64,000 nucleotides of DNA from Xylanibacter brevis ATCC 19188 (GTDB lineage: Bacteria; Bacteroidota; Bacteroidia; Bacteroidales; Bacteroidaceae). Below the pieces are notes generated by a model, which did no database searches, was not told where the DNA came from, and saw nothing but the letters and a program-made list of their open reading frames with translations. The position numbers were made by a program, and so were the translations under genes. Shown one piece after another: positions 36,420 through 45,732 of this stretch (position 1 is the first letter of the stretch; every line of letters starts with the position of its first letter). The stretch is taken from contig NZ_KK211333.1 of NCBI RefSeq assembly GCF_000621725.1, positions 135,181 to 199,180 on the forward strand, read 5' to 3'.

Positions 36420-37130
36420 TTAATGCTTCTGGCCCTTCTGGCCATAGTAGGCGTTAGGACCGTGCTTGCGCATGTAGTGCTTCTCTACCAGGAGTGGGTT
36501 CATGGTGAGATTGGGATTCACTGAGAATGCAATGAAGGCCATCTTGGCGCACTGCTCCATCACCTTGGCGTTGTAAACGGCGTTGTCGGGTGATGTACCC
36601 CATGAGAAAGGACCATGGTTCTTTACCAGCACAGCGGGTGTGTGATCGGGGTTGATCTTGCGGATGTTCAGTATCTCATCTACAATCACGTTGCCCGTCT
36701 CCAACTCGTACTGTCCTTTTACCTCGGCTTCAGTCATATCGCGTGTGCAGGGGATGTCCTGATAGAAATAGTCAGCATGAGTGGTGCCAATGTTGGGAAT
36801 GTCGCGACCAGCCTGAGCAAAGGCAGTGGCATAGGTAGAGTGGGTGTGAACCACGCCCTGGATATTGGGGAATGCCTTATATAATATAAGGTGTGTGGGC
36901 GTGTCGCTCGAAGGATTGAGCTCGCCTTCCACCACCTTGCCTGTCTCGAGGTCTACGACCACCATGTCTTCAGCCTTCATCTCGTCGTAGCTCACGCCAC
37001 TGGGCTTGATGACAACAAGACCTTTCTCGCGGTCGATACCAGATACGTTACCCCATGTGAAGATGACTAAGCCTTGCTTAACAAGGTCAAGATTGGCCTT
37101 GAATACTTTTTGTTTTAGTGATTCTAACAT
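36420..37130 (-). CDS. araD: L-ribulose-5-phosphate 4-epimerase
   Basis: AraD converts L-ribulose-5-phosphate to D-xylulose-5-phosphate. The 236-residue protein is a class II aldolase/epimerase fold: [38 protein letters not shown], and the zinc-binding [20 protein letters not shown] and NHGPFSWG complete the site. It lies between araR and araA with small gaps. Confidence 0.96.
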   Translation of the reverse strand: MLESLKQKVFKANLDLVKQGLVIFTWGNVSGIDREKGLVVIKPSGVSYDEMKAEDMVVVDLETGKVVEGELNPSSDTPTHLILYKAFPNIQGVVHTHSTYATAFAQAGRDIPNIGTTHADYFYQDIPCTRDMTEAEVKGQYELETGNVIVDEILNIRKINPDHTPAVLVKNHGPFSWGTSPDNAVYNAKVMEQCAKMAFIAFSVNPNLTMNPLLVEKHYMRKHGPNAYYGQKGQKH

Positions 37131-37175
37131 GTTTGTTATACGTTTTAATGAGGAAACCTCAATTTGTTCTGTTCG

Positions 37176-37850
37176 TTATAGTTTGAAGTTTGGATCTTCC
37201 GAGTAAGCCTTCTTGTTGAATCGATAGAGGGCTGCACCGCGTTTAGATGTCACCTTGTCGATGAGTTCGGTCTTCTCAATAAAGTCCATATCCTTGATGC
37301 GCTTGCGGAAGTTGCGCTTGTCAATCTCTTCTCCTAGCACGGCCTCGTAGAGCTTCTGCAGCTGGGTGAGCGTAAAGAGCGGGGGAAGCAGACGGAAACT
37401 GATGGGCTCAGTCTTGATCTTCTGTCGCATCATGCGGAGTGCCTTGTCCACCATCTCGTTGTGGTCTGAATAGAGGTGAGGCAACTCGTTGATGTCCACC
37501 CATTCCACGTCGTGTTCCTTGCGGAGTTTCTCGTCGTAGTCCTTGACGTTGATAAGTGCGTAGTAAGCAATTGAGATAACGCGCTCGCCAGGATCACGAT
37601 CTACAGCACCAAAGGCACCCACCTGACGCATATAGAGTTTGCTGAGTCCAGTCAGTTCGTTGAGTGTGTTGGCTGCACAGTCGTCGATACTTTCGTCGGG
37701 GCCAACGAAGCCTCCGTAGAGGCTCCATTCGCCACGACCCGGGTCCATCTTACGACGACCTATGAGTACTTTCAGCTTGCCATTCTCGAAACCAAAGATG
37801 ATACAGTCTACTGACACCCAGGCTTTAGCATGTTCTTGATAGAATGTCAT
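37176..37850 (-). CDS. araR: NrtR-family arabinose regulator with NUDIX-like domain
   Basis: A 224-residue protein. Residues about 10-140 form a NUDIX-like effector domain (VDCIIFGFENGKLKVLIGRR, WSLYGGFVGPDESIDDCAANTL), and about 150-224 form a winged helix (KLYEAVLGEEIDKRNFRKRI, RGAALYRF). The NUDIX box lacks the full REXXEE Glu set, consistent with a sensor rather than an enzyme. NrtR-family AraR is the known L-arabinose repressor of Bacteroides thetaiotaomicron. The position between the transporter and araD supports that assignment here. An inverted repeat upstream of araM is the best operator candidate. Confidence 0.9.
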   Translation of the reverse strand: MTFYQEHAKAWVSVDCIIFGFENGKLKVLIGRRKMDPGRGEWSLYGGFVGPDESIDDCAANTLNELTGLSKLYMRQVGAFGAVDRDPGERVISIAYYALINVKDYDEKLRKEHDVEWVDINELPHLYSDHNEMVDKALRMMRQKIKTEPISFRLLPPLFTLTQLQKLYEAVLGEEIDKRNFRKRIKDMDFIEKTELIDKVTSKRGAALYRFNKKAYSEDPNFKL

Positions 37851-37865
37851 TGCGTTCTTCTTTTA

Positions 37866-39611
37866 TTACCAGAAATATACATAGAAACAAGCGCAAAGGC
37901 CAATCACTACCAGTGTGCCGATGATATCCCATGCACCCCAGCTCTCCTTGATAGACTTCTTGAAGTCTGAAGAGAAGGTGATGGCATCAACCTGTGCCTT
38001 AGAAGGAGCTGGTGTGAAGCAGCTGACAACTACCATCAGCAGGATGATGAATACCAACAGCCAGCACTCGAAGATAAGCCAGTTGGTCTGCCAGAACCAT
38101 GCAGTGTTCTCCCAGAAGGCGCCGTCCATCACGGCTTTACCTGAATCAGTGACTACGTTGGTCACCAAGCGCAGCATACCAATGAGGAAACCGCCAATCA
38201 AGCCCCACTCACCTGCCTTTGGTGTAATCTTCTTAGAGAAGATACCCAGCGTGAAGACAGCTACCATAGCGGGAGCAATAAGTGACTGGATGTCCTGCAG
38301 GTAAGAATAAAGGTTGCCCATGTTCATCATGATAGGCATCCAGGCTAGACCCAGTAGTACGACAACAACGGTTGCCATTCGACCTACGAATACGTAGTGG
38401 GCTTCGCTCATACCTTTCTTCATGGGCTTGTAGAAGTCCTCGGTGAAGAGGGTGGCACAGCTATTGAAGAAGGCAGCCAGCGAAGCTACAAGCGCGCAAA
38501 CGAAACCGATGGTCACGATACCCTTGACACCTGCAGGCAGAATGTTCTTAACCATCATGGCAAAGGCACCGTCAGTTGACTCGTGATTGGTGATATCCAT
38601 CACGATGCCGCTATCGGGATTCTGTGAGAGGGCATAGGCAATCATACCAGGGATAAGGAACATAAAGCAAGGCAGAATCTTGAAGAAACCTGCTGCAATG
38701 GTGCCGCGACGGGCACGCTTGATAACTTCGGCGTTGTCCTCGCCAGGCACCTGACCAAGTACACGCTGAACGATGTGCTGGTCGGTACACCAGTACCAGA
38801 AACCGATGATTGAGGCACCTAGGAATACTACATAGCCAGGGAACTGAGGATACATGGGATCACCGGGCTCGGTGTGGAACATGTGAGTAGTTCCGAAACC
38901 ATCGTGTGCAGCATTACATGCAGCCATCATGTTTTCCCAACCGGCCACGATGCTGCCATCGCCCAGTGCTGACAATCCAAGGAAGAGAACAAGGAAAGAA
39001 CCGATAATAAGAATCGGGGTCTGGATGGTAGAGAGAGTCATTACGCCCTTCATGCCACCAAACACGGTGAACACGGCTGTGATGACAATCAAGCCAATGG
39101 CGCCATACCAGAAGGGGATACCCAAGAGGAATTTGAAGAAGATACCACCAGTGAAGGCTGTGACTGAAACCTTTGTCAGTACGTAGGCCACCAGTGTGAT
39201 GATGCTGAGCCATGAACCTGTGCGCTGGGTGTAGCGGAACTTCAGGAAGTCGGGCATGGTGATGATTTTGCCCATCTTGTTGATTAGCAACTGGTAGAAG
39301 GGCACGAACAGCCAACCCAGGATGAGGATCATCCAACCCTGCATCTCCCAGTGGGCCATACCCACACCGTCTTTAGCACCAGTACCAGCCAAACCAACAA
39401 GGTGTTCGGAACCGATATTGGCTGCGAAAATGGCCATACCGATCACGTACCAAGGCTCGCCTTTACCAAAAAGGTAGGCAGATGAGTCTTCACCCTGCTG
39501 CGCTTTCTTATCTTTCCAAATAGCATACCATACGGCTGCCACTACTCCTAAAAGGCCGACGGCAAGAATGGTCCAGTCGAGCCATATAAATTCATGAGAA
39601 CTCCAATTCAT
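37866..39611 (-). CDS. araP: Sodium/sugar symporter (SSS family), probable arabinose transporter
   Basis: A 581-residue membrane protein with about 14 helices of the solute:sodium symporter family. Family sequences include GEPWYVIGMAIFAANIGSEHLVGLAG, YWCTDQHIVQRVLG and SLAAFFNSCATLFTEDFYKP, the last covering Na+-coordinating helix residues. It probably imports L-arabinose with Na+. It lies between araM and araR, with a 15-bp gap to araR. The Na+ gradient could come from the NQR complex encoded 28 kb away. Confidence 0.93.
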   Translation of the reverse strand: MNWSSHEFIWLDWTILAVGLLGVVAAVWYAIWKDKKAQQGEDSSAYLFGKGEPWYVIGMAIFAANIGSEHLVGLAGTGAKDGVGMAHWEMQGWMILILGWLFVPFYQLLINKMGKIITMPDFLKFRYTQRTGSWLSIITLVAYVLTKVSVTAFTGGIFFKFLLGIPFWYGAIGLIVITAVFTVFGGMKGVMTLSTIQTPILIIGSFLVLFLGLSALGDGSIVAGWENMMAACNAAHDGFGTTHMFHTEPGDPMYPQFPGYVVFLGASIIGFWYWCTDQHIVQRVLGQVPGEDNAEVIKRARRGTIAAGFFKILPCFMFLIPGMIAYALSQNPDSGIVMDITNHESTDGAFAMMVKNILPAGVKGIVTIGFVCALVASLAAFFNSCATLFTEDFYKPMKKGMSEAHYVFVGRMATVVVVLLGLAWMPIMMNMGNLYSYLQDIQSLIAPAMVAVFTLGIFSKKITPKAGEWGLIGGFLIGMLRLVTNVVTDSGKAVMDGAFWENTAWFWQTNWLIFECWLLVFIILLMVVVSCFTPAPSKAQVDAITFSSDFKKSIKESWGAWDIIGTLVVIGLCACFYVYFW

Positions 39612-39664
39612 AGTTGTATTAGTAATTATTGTAGTTAGTTTGTTTGTAGTTTTTCGAGACTCCC

Positions 39665-40846
39665 TTATTTCACAGAGAACTTGAATACCAAGTGACTGTA
39701 GTACTTCTCACCAGGATTCAGGAATGGACTTGGCCACTCGGGATGGTTGGGTGAGTTGGGGTACTTCTGGCTCTCAAGACATACAGAAGGACGCTGTGGG
39801 TACTTCACGCCACCCTTGCGAACCTTGTCCTGCTCGCCGTTGATGCCTTGGAAGTTGCCAGTGTAAACCTGCATGCCGGGCTCGTTGGTGAAGGCCTCGA
39901 GCAGAATTCCAGTCTTTGGAGAGTAGAGTGATGCAGCAACCTGTGTGTCGTCGCCCTTACCGTCCTTATAGGTGTTCAGAATCCAATTGTGGTCGAAACC
40001 ATTGCCAAACTTTACCTGCTCGAAGTCCATGCGCAGAGAGTCCTGGATGGCATGGGCTGTGCGGAAGTCCATAGGTGTGCCGGCCACCTCGCAGATTTCG
40101 CCAGTAGGCATAAAGGTAGAGTCAGCTGGTGTGAACTTGTCGGCGTTGATATAAAGCTCCATGTCCATAGCGGGCTGGGTGGGGTCGCCGTTCAGGTTGA
40201 AGTAAGAGTGGTTAGTCATATTGACAATAGTGGGCTGATCGGTCTCGGCCTCCATCTTGATGTCAATGGCGTTGTCACTGGTCAGCGTGTAGGTGACGGT
40301 GGCTTTTACCTCGCCGGGGAAGTTGTTGTCGCCATCGGGGCTGACAAGTGTGAGCTTCAATGTGGTAGAGTCAATCTGCTCGGCATCGAAAATCTGATAC
40401 TGCCATCCGGTGGGACCACCGTGCAGGCAATGGCCGAAATTGTTCTGGGGCAACTGAATGGTAGAGTCGCCAATGCAGAACTGACCGTTCTTGATGCGGT
40501 TGGCATAGCGACCAATAGAGGCGCCAAAGTCGCTACCGAAGTTTTCTGCGTCGGCATACTGGGCAATGTTGTCGTAGCCTAAAACGACGTCGGTGAGCTT
40601 GCCGTCACGATCAGGGACCATCAATGAAACCAGACGGGCACCAAAATTGGTGATACATGCCTCCACACCATTCTCGTTGACAAGGGTGTAGAGCTTCACG
40701 GGTTTCTCGTTGATTACGGTGTCAAACTTTTCAGGGTTCAGTCCCGAAACAGTCAGATTTGCAGCTTCTTGGCTGCCACTACATGCACAAAACGCGAGCG
40801 CCATCGATGCGCCGAGTCCGAACAAACTAGCTTTTAATGCTTTCAT
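39665..40846 (-). CDS. araM: Aldose 1-epimerase (mutarotase) lipoprotein
   Basis: A 393-residue mutarotase that speeds interconversion of sugar anomers before uptake or isomerisation. The N terminus MKALKASLFGLGASMALAF is a signal sequence leading to a lipobox-like CAC (Cys20/Cys22), so it is probably lipid-anchored outside the cytoplasm. The catalytic region holds GRYANRIKNGQF, NFGHCLHGGPTGWQ and NMTNHSYFNLNG with the active-site His residues. GMQVYTGN and KYPQRPSVCLESQKYP match the galactose mutarotase end. First gene of the ara operon. The symbol araM follows usage in Bacteroides. Confidence 0.9.
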   Translation of the reverse strand: MKALKASLFGLGASMALAFCACSGSQEAANLTVSGLNPEKFDTVINEKPVKLYTLVNENGVEACITNFGARLVSLMVPDRDGKLTDVVLGYDNIAQYADAENFGSDFGASIGRYANRIKNGQFCIGDSTIQLPQNNFGHCLHGGPTGWQYQIFDAEQIDSTTLKLTLVSPDGDNNFPGEVKATVTYTLTSDNAIDIKMEAETDQPTIVNMTNHSYFNLNGDPTQPAMDMELYINADKFTPADSTFMPTGEICEVAGTPMDFRTAHAIQDSLRMDFEQVKFGNGFDHNWILNTYKDGKGDDTQVAASLYSPKTGILLEAFTNEPGMQVYTGNFQGINGEQDKVRKGGVKYPQRPSVCLESQKYPNSPNHPEWPSPFLNPGEKYYSHLVFKFSVK

Positions 40847-40875
40847 TGGTTTTGGGTTTTAATTATAATAAAATC

Positions 40876-40913
40876 TGTTGTAGGTTTCCAAATTTGGGTG
40901 TAAAATTACAACA
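40876..40913 (-). promoter_or_regulatory. Candidate AraR operator upstream of araM
   Basis: A nested inverted repeat: outer arms TGTTGTA (40876-40882) and TACAACA (40907-40913), inner palindrome CCAAATTTGG (40888-40897). It lies between the predicted -7 box (40929-40936) and the araM start, where a repressor could block transcription. Confidence 0.6.
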
Positions 40914-40928
40914 TTCTTTTAAATTAGC

Positions 40929-40936
40929 CAAATATA
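40929..40936 (-). promoter_or_regulatory. Predicted -7 element of the ara operon
   Basis: TATATTTG on the minus strand fits TAnnTTTG. No good -33 TTTG is seen at 19-21 bp, which could suit a promoter that needs an activator. Confidence 0.55.
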
Positions 40937-41388
40937 TTCATGTGTTTTTTACTCCTTATTGTTTATTTTAACAATATCCGTTTGTTGCTACTTCTGTGCA
41001 GAATAAAGGAAAATGAGAGGTTTTTTGTGAAACTGAGCTGTTGAAAAGTGTAAAGAAAACTTTCTTTGTATTGTTCTCTGTTTTGAGAAGTGAGGTAGGG
41101 GGGTATATCTGTTGTTTTGCTATATTGCTTAATATGTTTTGTGTGGTTATTCAATCACTTTTGGCTTGTAATAGTTGCCGTCTTGTCTCCTTGTTTGGCC
41201 GCTTTTGTTGTCTTATTCGAACCCTTTTAGCTGTCAATAGTTCTTTCTTTATGTCTTTAATGACTTTTAAATAAATATCCATGTTATTTCCACTTTTTGT
41301 ATGCCCTAGCTTTGGCTTTTGCTTTAGTCGGTGCTTTTCTAAGATAACAAGTTCTACAGGCTTGATGTTTCACGGGTGCGTGAAAAAA
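40937..41388. other. Intergenic region with no supported gene
   Basis: About 450 bp of A+T-rich DNA separate the ara operon from the DMP19 operon. Short open frames exist on both strands but have biased, low-complexity composition and no recognisable domain. CTTTTGGCTTGTAATAGTTGC (near 41158) and CTTTTAGCTGTCAATAGTTC (near 41222) are related direct repeats. I see no RNA gene. Confidence 0.5.
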
Positions 41389-41420
41389 TTTGGTGGTTCC
41401 GAAAATTAATATTACCTTTG
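41389..41420 (+). promoter_or_regulatory. Promoter of the DMP19-smpB-metH operon
   Basis: TTTG (41389-41392) and TACCTTTG (41413-41420), 20 bp apart, are a full consensus match. The ATG begins 5 bp after the -7 element, so transcription should start at or beside the start codon. Confidence 0.85.
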
Positions 41421-41424
41421 CACT

Positions 41425-41931
41425 ATGAAACAGATTATCGTAAAAGATGCCGATTTGAGCAATGCTGCTCTTGAAGGAATGGATGCTTTCTTGCAGGTTT
41501 TTATTGACGCCCTGCGCGAGGCTGTTGGAGGCGAACCAAGTGCTGAAGCTATTCAGGAATTGAATGCCGACCAGATGACGCTGCTTTGCTGGGATACGTT
41601 GCATCAGGAAGTGATGGATGGTGGTTTCGTACAGTTGATACACAATGGCTACGGACCTTTCATTTTCAAGAATCCCTTTGCTAAGGCGCTTAATAAGATG
41701 TGGCATATGCGCGACCTGTCGAAGATGCTTTACGAGGTGCATACGCTGTGGTTGGAAAACCGCGAAGCGCTGGAGGCCGACTGCAGTGATGAGGAATTTA
41801 TGGCACTCTTTGAACAGTATCCACAGTTCGACGACTACGATGATATGTTTGTAGAAAATGAAGAGATGTGGACAGAGCAGATTGCCCACTATGTGGATGA
41901 GAACATTGAGAAATTTGCAACAGTAGAATGA
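41425..41931 (+). CDS. DMP19-family (DUF4375) acidic protein
   Basis: A 168-residue acidic protein of the DMP19/DUF4375 family. The core [17 protein letters not shown] is the family signature, and the last 50 residues are strongly acidic ([20 protein letters not shown], then VENEEMW). The Neisseria member DMP19 is a DNA-mimic protein that sequesters a transcription factor; whether this one does the same is unknown. It starts a five-gene operon and overlaps smpB by 4 bp. The promoter suggests a leaderless mRNA; an alternative Met at residue 19 would give a short leader but drop conserved-looking sequence. Confidence 0.85.
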   Translation: MKQIIVKDADLSNAALEGMDAFLQVFIDALREAVGGEPSAEAIQELNADQMTLLCWDTLHQEVMDGGFVQLIHNGYGPFIFKNPFAKALNKMWHMRDLSKMLYEVHTLWLENREALEADCSDEEFMALFEQYPQFDDYDDMFVENEEMWTEQIAHYVDENIEKFATVE

Positions 41932-42410
41932 ATAAGCAAGAACAGGAACTCCGTAAAAAGAGTCCCGTGCAGATAAAAAACAAGAAAGCGGCTTTCGAGT
42001 ACTTCTTTATAGAAGAGTTTACGGCCGGTATTGTTCTTACGGGCACAGAGATTAAGTCTATAAGAGCAGGAAAAGCAAGCTTGGTAGATACGTATTGTAC
42101 GATTATTCACGGCGAACTGTGGGTGAAAGGAATGTCTATTAGTCCTTACTTCTATGGTTCATATAATAACCATGAACAGAAGCGTGACCGCAAGCTGTTG
42201 CTGACACGCCGTGAGATCAACAGACTGGAGAGCGCTACTAAGCAGACAGGATACACCATCGTGCCAACCTTGGTGTTTATCGATGATAATGGTCGCGCTA
42301 AGATGGATTTGGCTTTGTGTAAAGGTAAGAAAGCCTATGACAAACGCCAGACGCTGAAAGAGAAGGAAGACAGACGCGAAATGGATCGCGCAATGAAAGT
42401 ATATAAATGA
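41928..42410 (+). CDS. smpB: SsrA-binding protein SmpB
   Basis: SmpB binds tmRNA and brings it to stalled ribosomes for trans-translation. The 160-residue protein has [54 protein letters not shown], and the basic C-terminal tail ([25 protein letters not shown]) that enters the ribosome. Both ends overlap neighbours through ATGA. The tmRNA gene ssrA is not seen in this window. Confidence 0.97.
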   Translation: MNKQEQELRKKSPVQIKNKKAAFEYFFIEEFTAGIVLTGTEIKSIRAGKASLVDTYCTIIHGELWVKGMSISPYFYGSYNNHEQKRDRKLLLTRREINRLESATKQTGYTIVPTLVFIDDNGRAKMDLALCKGKKAYDKRQTLKEKEDRREMDRAMKVYK

Positions 42411-45115
42411 TACACAACGAAATAACTAAACGAATACTGGTGCTCGACGGTGCTATGGGAACCGTTGTTCAGGAGTATGGACTTGACGAGAAAGACTTTA
42501 GAGGAGAACGTTTTCAGGACATCGAAGGGCAACTGAAGGGCAATAATGATGTGCTCTGCTTGACGCGCCCTGACGTGATAGCCGATATTCACCGACGATA
42601 CCTTGAGGCTGGGGCTGATATAATCACCACCAATACGTTTAATGCTCAACGTATCTCGCAAAGTGACTATCATCTACAATCATACTCAAAAGAGATGAAT
42701 ATTGCTGGCGCCCGTTTGGCTCGCCAGTGTGCTGACGCGTTCTCAACGCTAGATAAGCCACGCTTTGTGGCTGGCTCTATTGGACCCACCAATAAGACGT
42801 GCTCAATGTCGCCCGATGTGTCGGATCCGGCACGCCGCGAACTGACCTATGATGAGCTGTTTGAGGCTTATACCGAACAGATAGAAGGACTCATCGAGGG
42901 TGGGGCGGACTTGTTGCTCATAGAGACTATTTTCGATTCGCTGAATGCGAAAGTTGCCATTGATGCGGCTGTTCAAGCTCGTGGTAGTCGCGACATTCCC
43001 ATTATGCTCTCGGTGACTGTTAGCGATGCTGCAGGTCGTACGCTGAGTGGACAAACGTTGGATGCCTTTATGGCTTCGGTTTCTTCATATCCCATTTTCA
43101 GCATAGGACTCAACTGCTCGTTTGGCGCTCGCCAGATGAAACCTTATCTGAAGGAACTGGCACGCAGAGCCCCTTATTATGTCAGTGCCTATCCCAATGC
43201 GGGTCTTCCCAATTCTTTGGGCCTTTATGATGAAACACCTACGTCGATGGCTCCCCAGATAGCTGAGTTTATTGATGAGGAATTGGTAAACATCGTTGGC
43301 GGCTGTTGCGGAACGACGCCAGATTTTATCCGTGAATACGTGCCCCTAACAGTAGGAAAGACGCCCCGTCAGCCAGCTCCAAAATCTGGTAAAATCCAAC
43401 TTTCGGGTCTCGATCTGCTCGAGCCAATGGCTTTCACCAATGTGGGTGAGCGCTGTAATGTGGCAGGCTCGCGCAAGTTTCTGCGACTGATAAAAGAAAA
43501 AAACTACGATGAGGCACTGCAGATAGCGCGCAAGCAGGTAGAAGATGGAGCAATGGTGCTGGATATCAATATGGACGATGCCCTTTTGGATGCAAAAGCC
43601 GAAATGGTGATGTTTCTTAATTTGATAGCCTCAGAACCGGAAATTGCTCGTGTGCCTGTGATGATTGACTCCAGTAAATGGGATGTCATCATGGCGGGTT
43701 TGAAGTGTGTGCAAGGCAAAAGCATCGTGAACAGTATTTCGCTGAAAGAGGGCGAGGAGGTGTTCTTGAGTCATGCTGCTGATGTGAAGCGTATGGGTGC
43801 CGCTGTCGTCGTAATGTGTTTCGACGAGAAGGGGCAGGCTACGACCTACGAACGTCGATTGGAAATTGCCGAGAGAGCCTATCGTCTCTTGACCGAAAGG
43901 TTGGCATTCGCTCCACAAGATATTATCTTCGACCCTAATGTGTTGGCAGTGGCTACCGGTATGGAGGAACATAATGCATATGCGATCGATTTTATAAGAG
44001 CAGCAGAATGGATTAAAAAGAACCTGCCTGGTGCGCATGTCAGTGGAGGCGTGAGCAACCTCTCGTTCTCGTTTCGTGGCAACAATTATATTCGTGAGGC
44101 AATGCATGCCGTATTCCTCTATCACGGCATTCATGTAGGCATGGACTTTGGTATCGTAAACCCTTCTACGAAGGTTACTTACGACGACATACCAGAAGAT
44201 CTCTTAGAGTTGCTTGAAGATGTGGTCCTGAATCGCCGTCAGGATGCTGCCGAACGCCTATTGAACTCGGAATATGCAGCCAATAAAGAGACTGTACAAG
44301 GCAGCGAAAAGACACAAGCGGCTGTTCAGGAACAGCGCACTGTAGAGGAGCGATTACAAGAGGCGCTTATTCGTGGTACTAACGAGACACTGGCTGCTGA
44401 TTTACAAGAGGCTGTCGCAAAATATCCTCGGGCGGTGGACATCATTGAAGGACCCTTGATGGCTGGCATGAACGAGGTAGGACGACGTTTTGGTCAAGGA
44501 AAGATGTTCTTGCCTCAGGTCGTAAAGACGGCTAGAACTATGAAGCAAGCCGTGGAAATACTGCAACCTTTCATTGATTCTGGAAAGCAAGGCAATTCAA
44601 CGAAGTCGGGAAAAGTACTTTTGGCCACGGTTAAGGGCGATGTACACGACATAGGAAAGAATATCGTAAGTGTTATCATGGCGTGCAATGGGTATGAAGT
44701 CATTGATATGGGCGTGATGGTGCCTGCCGACCAGATCGTTCAGAAAGCTATAGAGGAACAGGTGGATATGATAGGTCTATCTGGACTGATAACCCCCAGT
44801 CTGGAAGAAATGGTGAATGTTGCCAAGGAACTGCGCAAGGCAGGTCTTGATATCCCCATCATGATAGGTGGCGCGACCACTAGTGAACTGCATGTGGCGC
44901 TGAAGATTGCCCCGGTCTATGGCGGTCCTGTGGTATGGTTAAAGGATGCCTCTCAGAATCCTATTGTGGCGCAGCGACTGATGAAAGAGGCAAAGGCTTA
45001 TTCCGAAGAGCTAAATGAGGAATACGAACACATGCGCGAACAATATAATAACGAACAACAGCAGTTGCTCTCTTTAGAGGAGGCACGGCGTAATAAACCA
45101 AACTTGTTTGAATGA
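42407..45115 (+). CDS. metH: Cobalamin-dependent methionine synthase lacking the activation domain
   Basis: MetH transfers a methyl group from methyltetrahydrofolate through cobalamin to homocysteine. The 902-residue protein has the homocysteine domain (about 1-320) with zinc ligands Cys237, Cys300 and Cys301, the pterin-binding domain (about 330-610, [16 protein letters not shown]), the cap (about 650-735) and the B12 domain with DVHDIG and cobalt-ligand His747. It ends soon after the B12 domain, so the AdoMet-binding reactivation domain of the E. coli enzyme (1227 residues) is missing. Other Bacteroidota have this shorter form. No cobalamin riboswitch is visible because the gene is internal to an operon. 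ATGA overlaps join it to smpB and the HAD gene. Confidence 0.95.
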   Translation: MIHNEITKRILVLDGAMGTVVQEYGLDEKDFRGERFQDIEGQLKGNNDVLCLTRPDVIADIHRRYLEAGADIITTNTFNAQRISQSDYHLQSYSKEMNIAGARLARQCADAFSTLDKPRFVAGSIGPTNKTCSMSPDVSDPARRELTYDELFEAYTEQIEGLIEGGADLLLIETIFDSLNAKVAIDAAVQARGSRDIPIMLSVTVSDAAGRTLSGQTLDAFMASVSSYPIFSIGLNCSFGARQMKPYLKELARRAPYYVSAYPNAGLPNSLGLYDETPTSMAPQIAEFIDEELVNIVGGCCGTTPDFIREYVPLTVGKTPRQPAPKSGKIQLSGLDLLEPMAFTNVGERCNVAGSRKFLRLIKEKNYDEALQIARKQVEDGAMVLDINMDDALLDAKAEMVMFLNLIASEPEIARVPVMIDSSKWDVIMAGLKCVQGKSIVNSISLKEGEEVFLSHAADVKRMGAAVVVMCFDEKGQATTYERRLEIAERAYRLLTERLAFAPQDIIFDPNVLAVATGMEEHNAYAIDFIRAAEWIKKNLPGAHVSGGVSNLSFSFRGNNYIREAMHAVFLYHGIHVGMDFGIVNPSTKVTYDDIPEDLLELLEDVVLNRRQDAAERLLNSEYAANKETVQGSEKTQAAVQEQRTVEERLQEALIRGTNETLAADLQEAVAKYPRAVDIIEGPLMAGMNEVGRRFGQGKMFLPQVVKTARTMKQAVEILQPFIDSGKQGNSTKSGKVLLATVKGDVHDIGKNIVSVIMACNGYEVIDMGVMVPADQIVQKAIEEQVDMIGLSGLITPSLEEMVNVAKELRKAGLDIPIMIGGATTSELHVALKIAPVYGGPVVWLKDASQNPIVAQRLMKEAKAYSEELNEEYEHMREQYNNEQQQLLSLEEARRNKPNLFE

Positions 45116-45732
45116 TTAAAAACATTATTTTTGACCTCGGTGGTGTTGTCATCACTTTGGATCAGTCGCAAGCCATCAGGAGGTTTGAAGCCCTGGGACT
45201 GAAAGATGCTGCGCAACGACTGGATGCCTACACGCAAGAGGGAATCTTTGGAGACTTGGAAGGTGGTAGAATAGATGCGGAGACGTTTCGTCTGGAACTC
45301 TCTAAACTGGTGGGCAATGAGGTGACTCATGAACAATGTGCCTATGCATGGCAAGGCTATGCGAAAGAGCTGCCGGCACGTAATCTGGAGGCTCTGATAC
45401 GTCTTCGTCAGGAGGGCTATCGACTGCTGCTGCTTTCTAACACCAATCCCTACATGATGGAGTGGGTCGGTTCGGAGAAGTTTGACGGTCGTGGTCATAG
45501 TGTGGACTACTATTTCGATAACTTATATTTGAGCTATCGTATGAAGTTGATGAAACCAAATCCCGAGATATTCGGTAATTTGCTGATGGCCGAGCAGTTA
45601 AGACCATCTGAATGCTTGTTTCTTGATGATAGTCCGCGCAACGTGGCTGCTGCCAGCCAGATGGGTATCAAAACGTTCTGCCCTGAGAATGGGGCAGACT
45701 GGACAAAGGATATATATCAATTTATAAAATGA
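45112..45732 (+). CDS. HAD-superfamily phosphatase, YihX-like
   Basis: A 206-residue haloacid-dehalogenase-type hydrolase. Motif I is IIFDLGGVVITLD with the nucleophile Asp9, motif II is LLLLSNTNPYMM, the conserved Lys is in MKLMKPNPEIF, and motif IV is CLFLDDSPRNVAAA. The helical cap after motif I places it with the YihX-like group, whose members dephosphorylate sugar phosphates or similar small molecules. The substrate cannot be told here. Overlaps of 4 bp on each side show tight coupling to metH and the GH10-like gene. Confidence 0.9.
   Translation: MIKNIIFDLGGVVITLDQSQAIRRFEALGLKDAAQRLDAYTQEGIFGDLEGGRIDAETFRLELSKLVGNEVTHEQCAYAWQGYAKELPARNLEALIRLRQEGYRLLLLSNTNPYMMEWVGSEKFDGRGHSVDYYFDNLYLSYRMKLMKPNPEIFGNLLMAEQLRPSECLFLDDSPRNVAAASQMGIKTFCPENGADWTKDIYQFIK

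Noticed and set aside
40963-41274. Small frames in the spacer between the ara and DMP19 operons
   Set aside because: Biased composition, no conserved motif, no promoter positioned for them.
41284-41889. 201-codon minus-strand frame with a KAPTKAKAKARAYKKWK-like end
   Set aside because: It lies mostly opposite the DMP19 gene. The basic end comes from a short direct repeat in the spacer; no start signal or domain.
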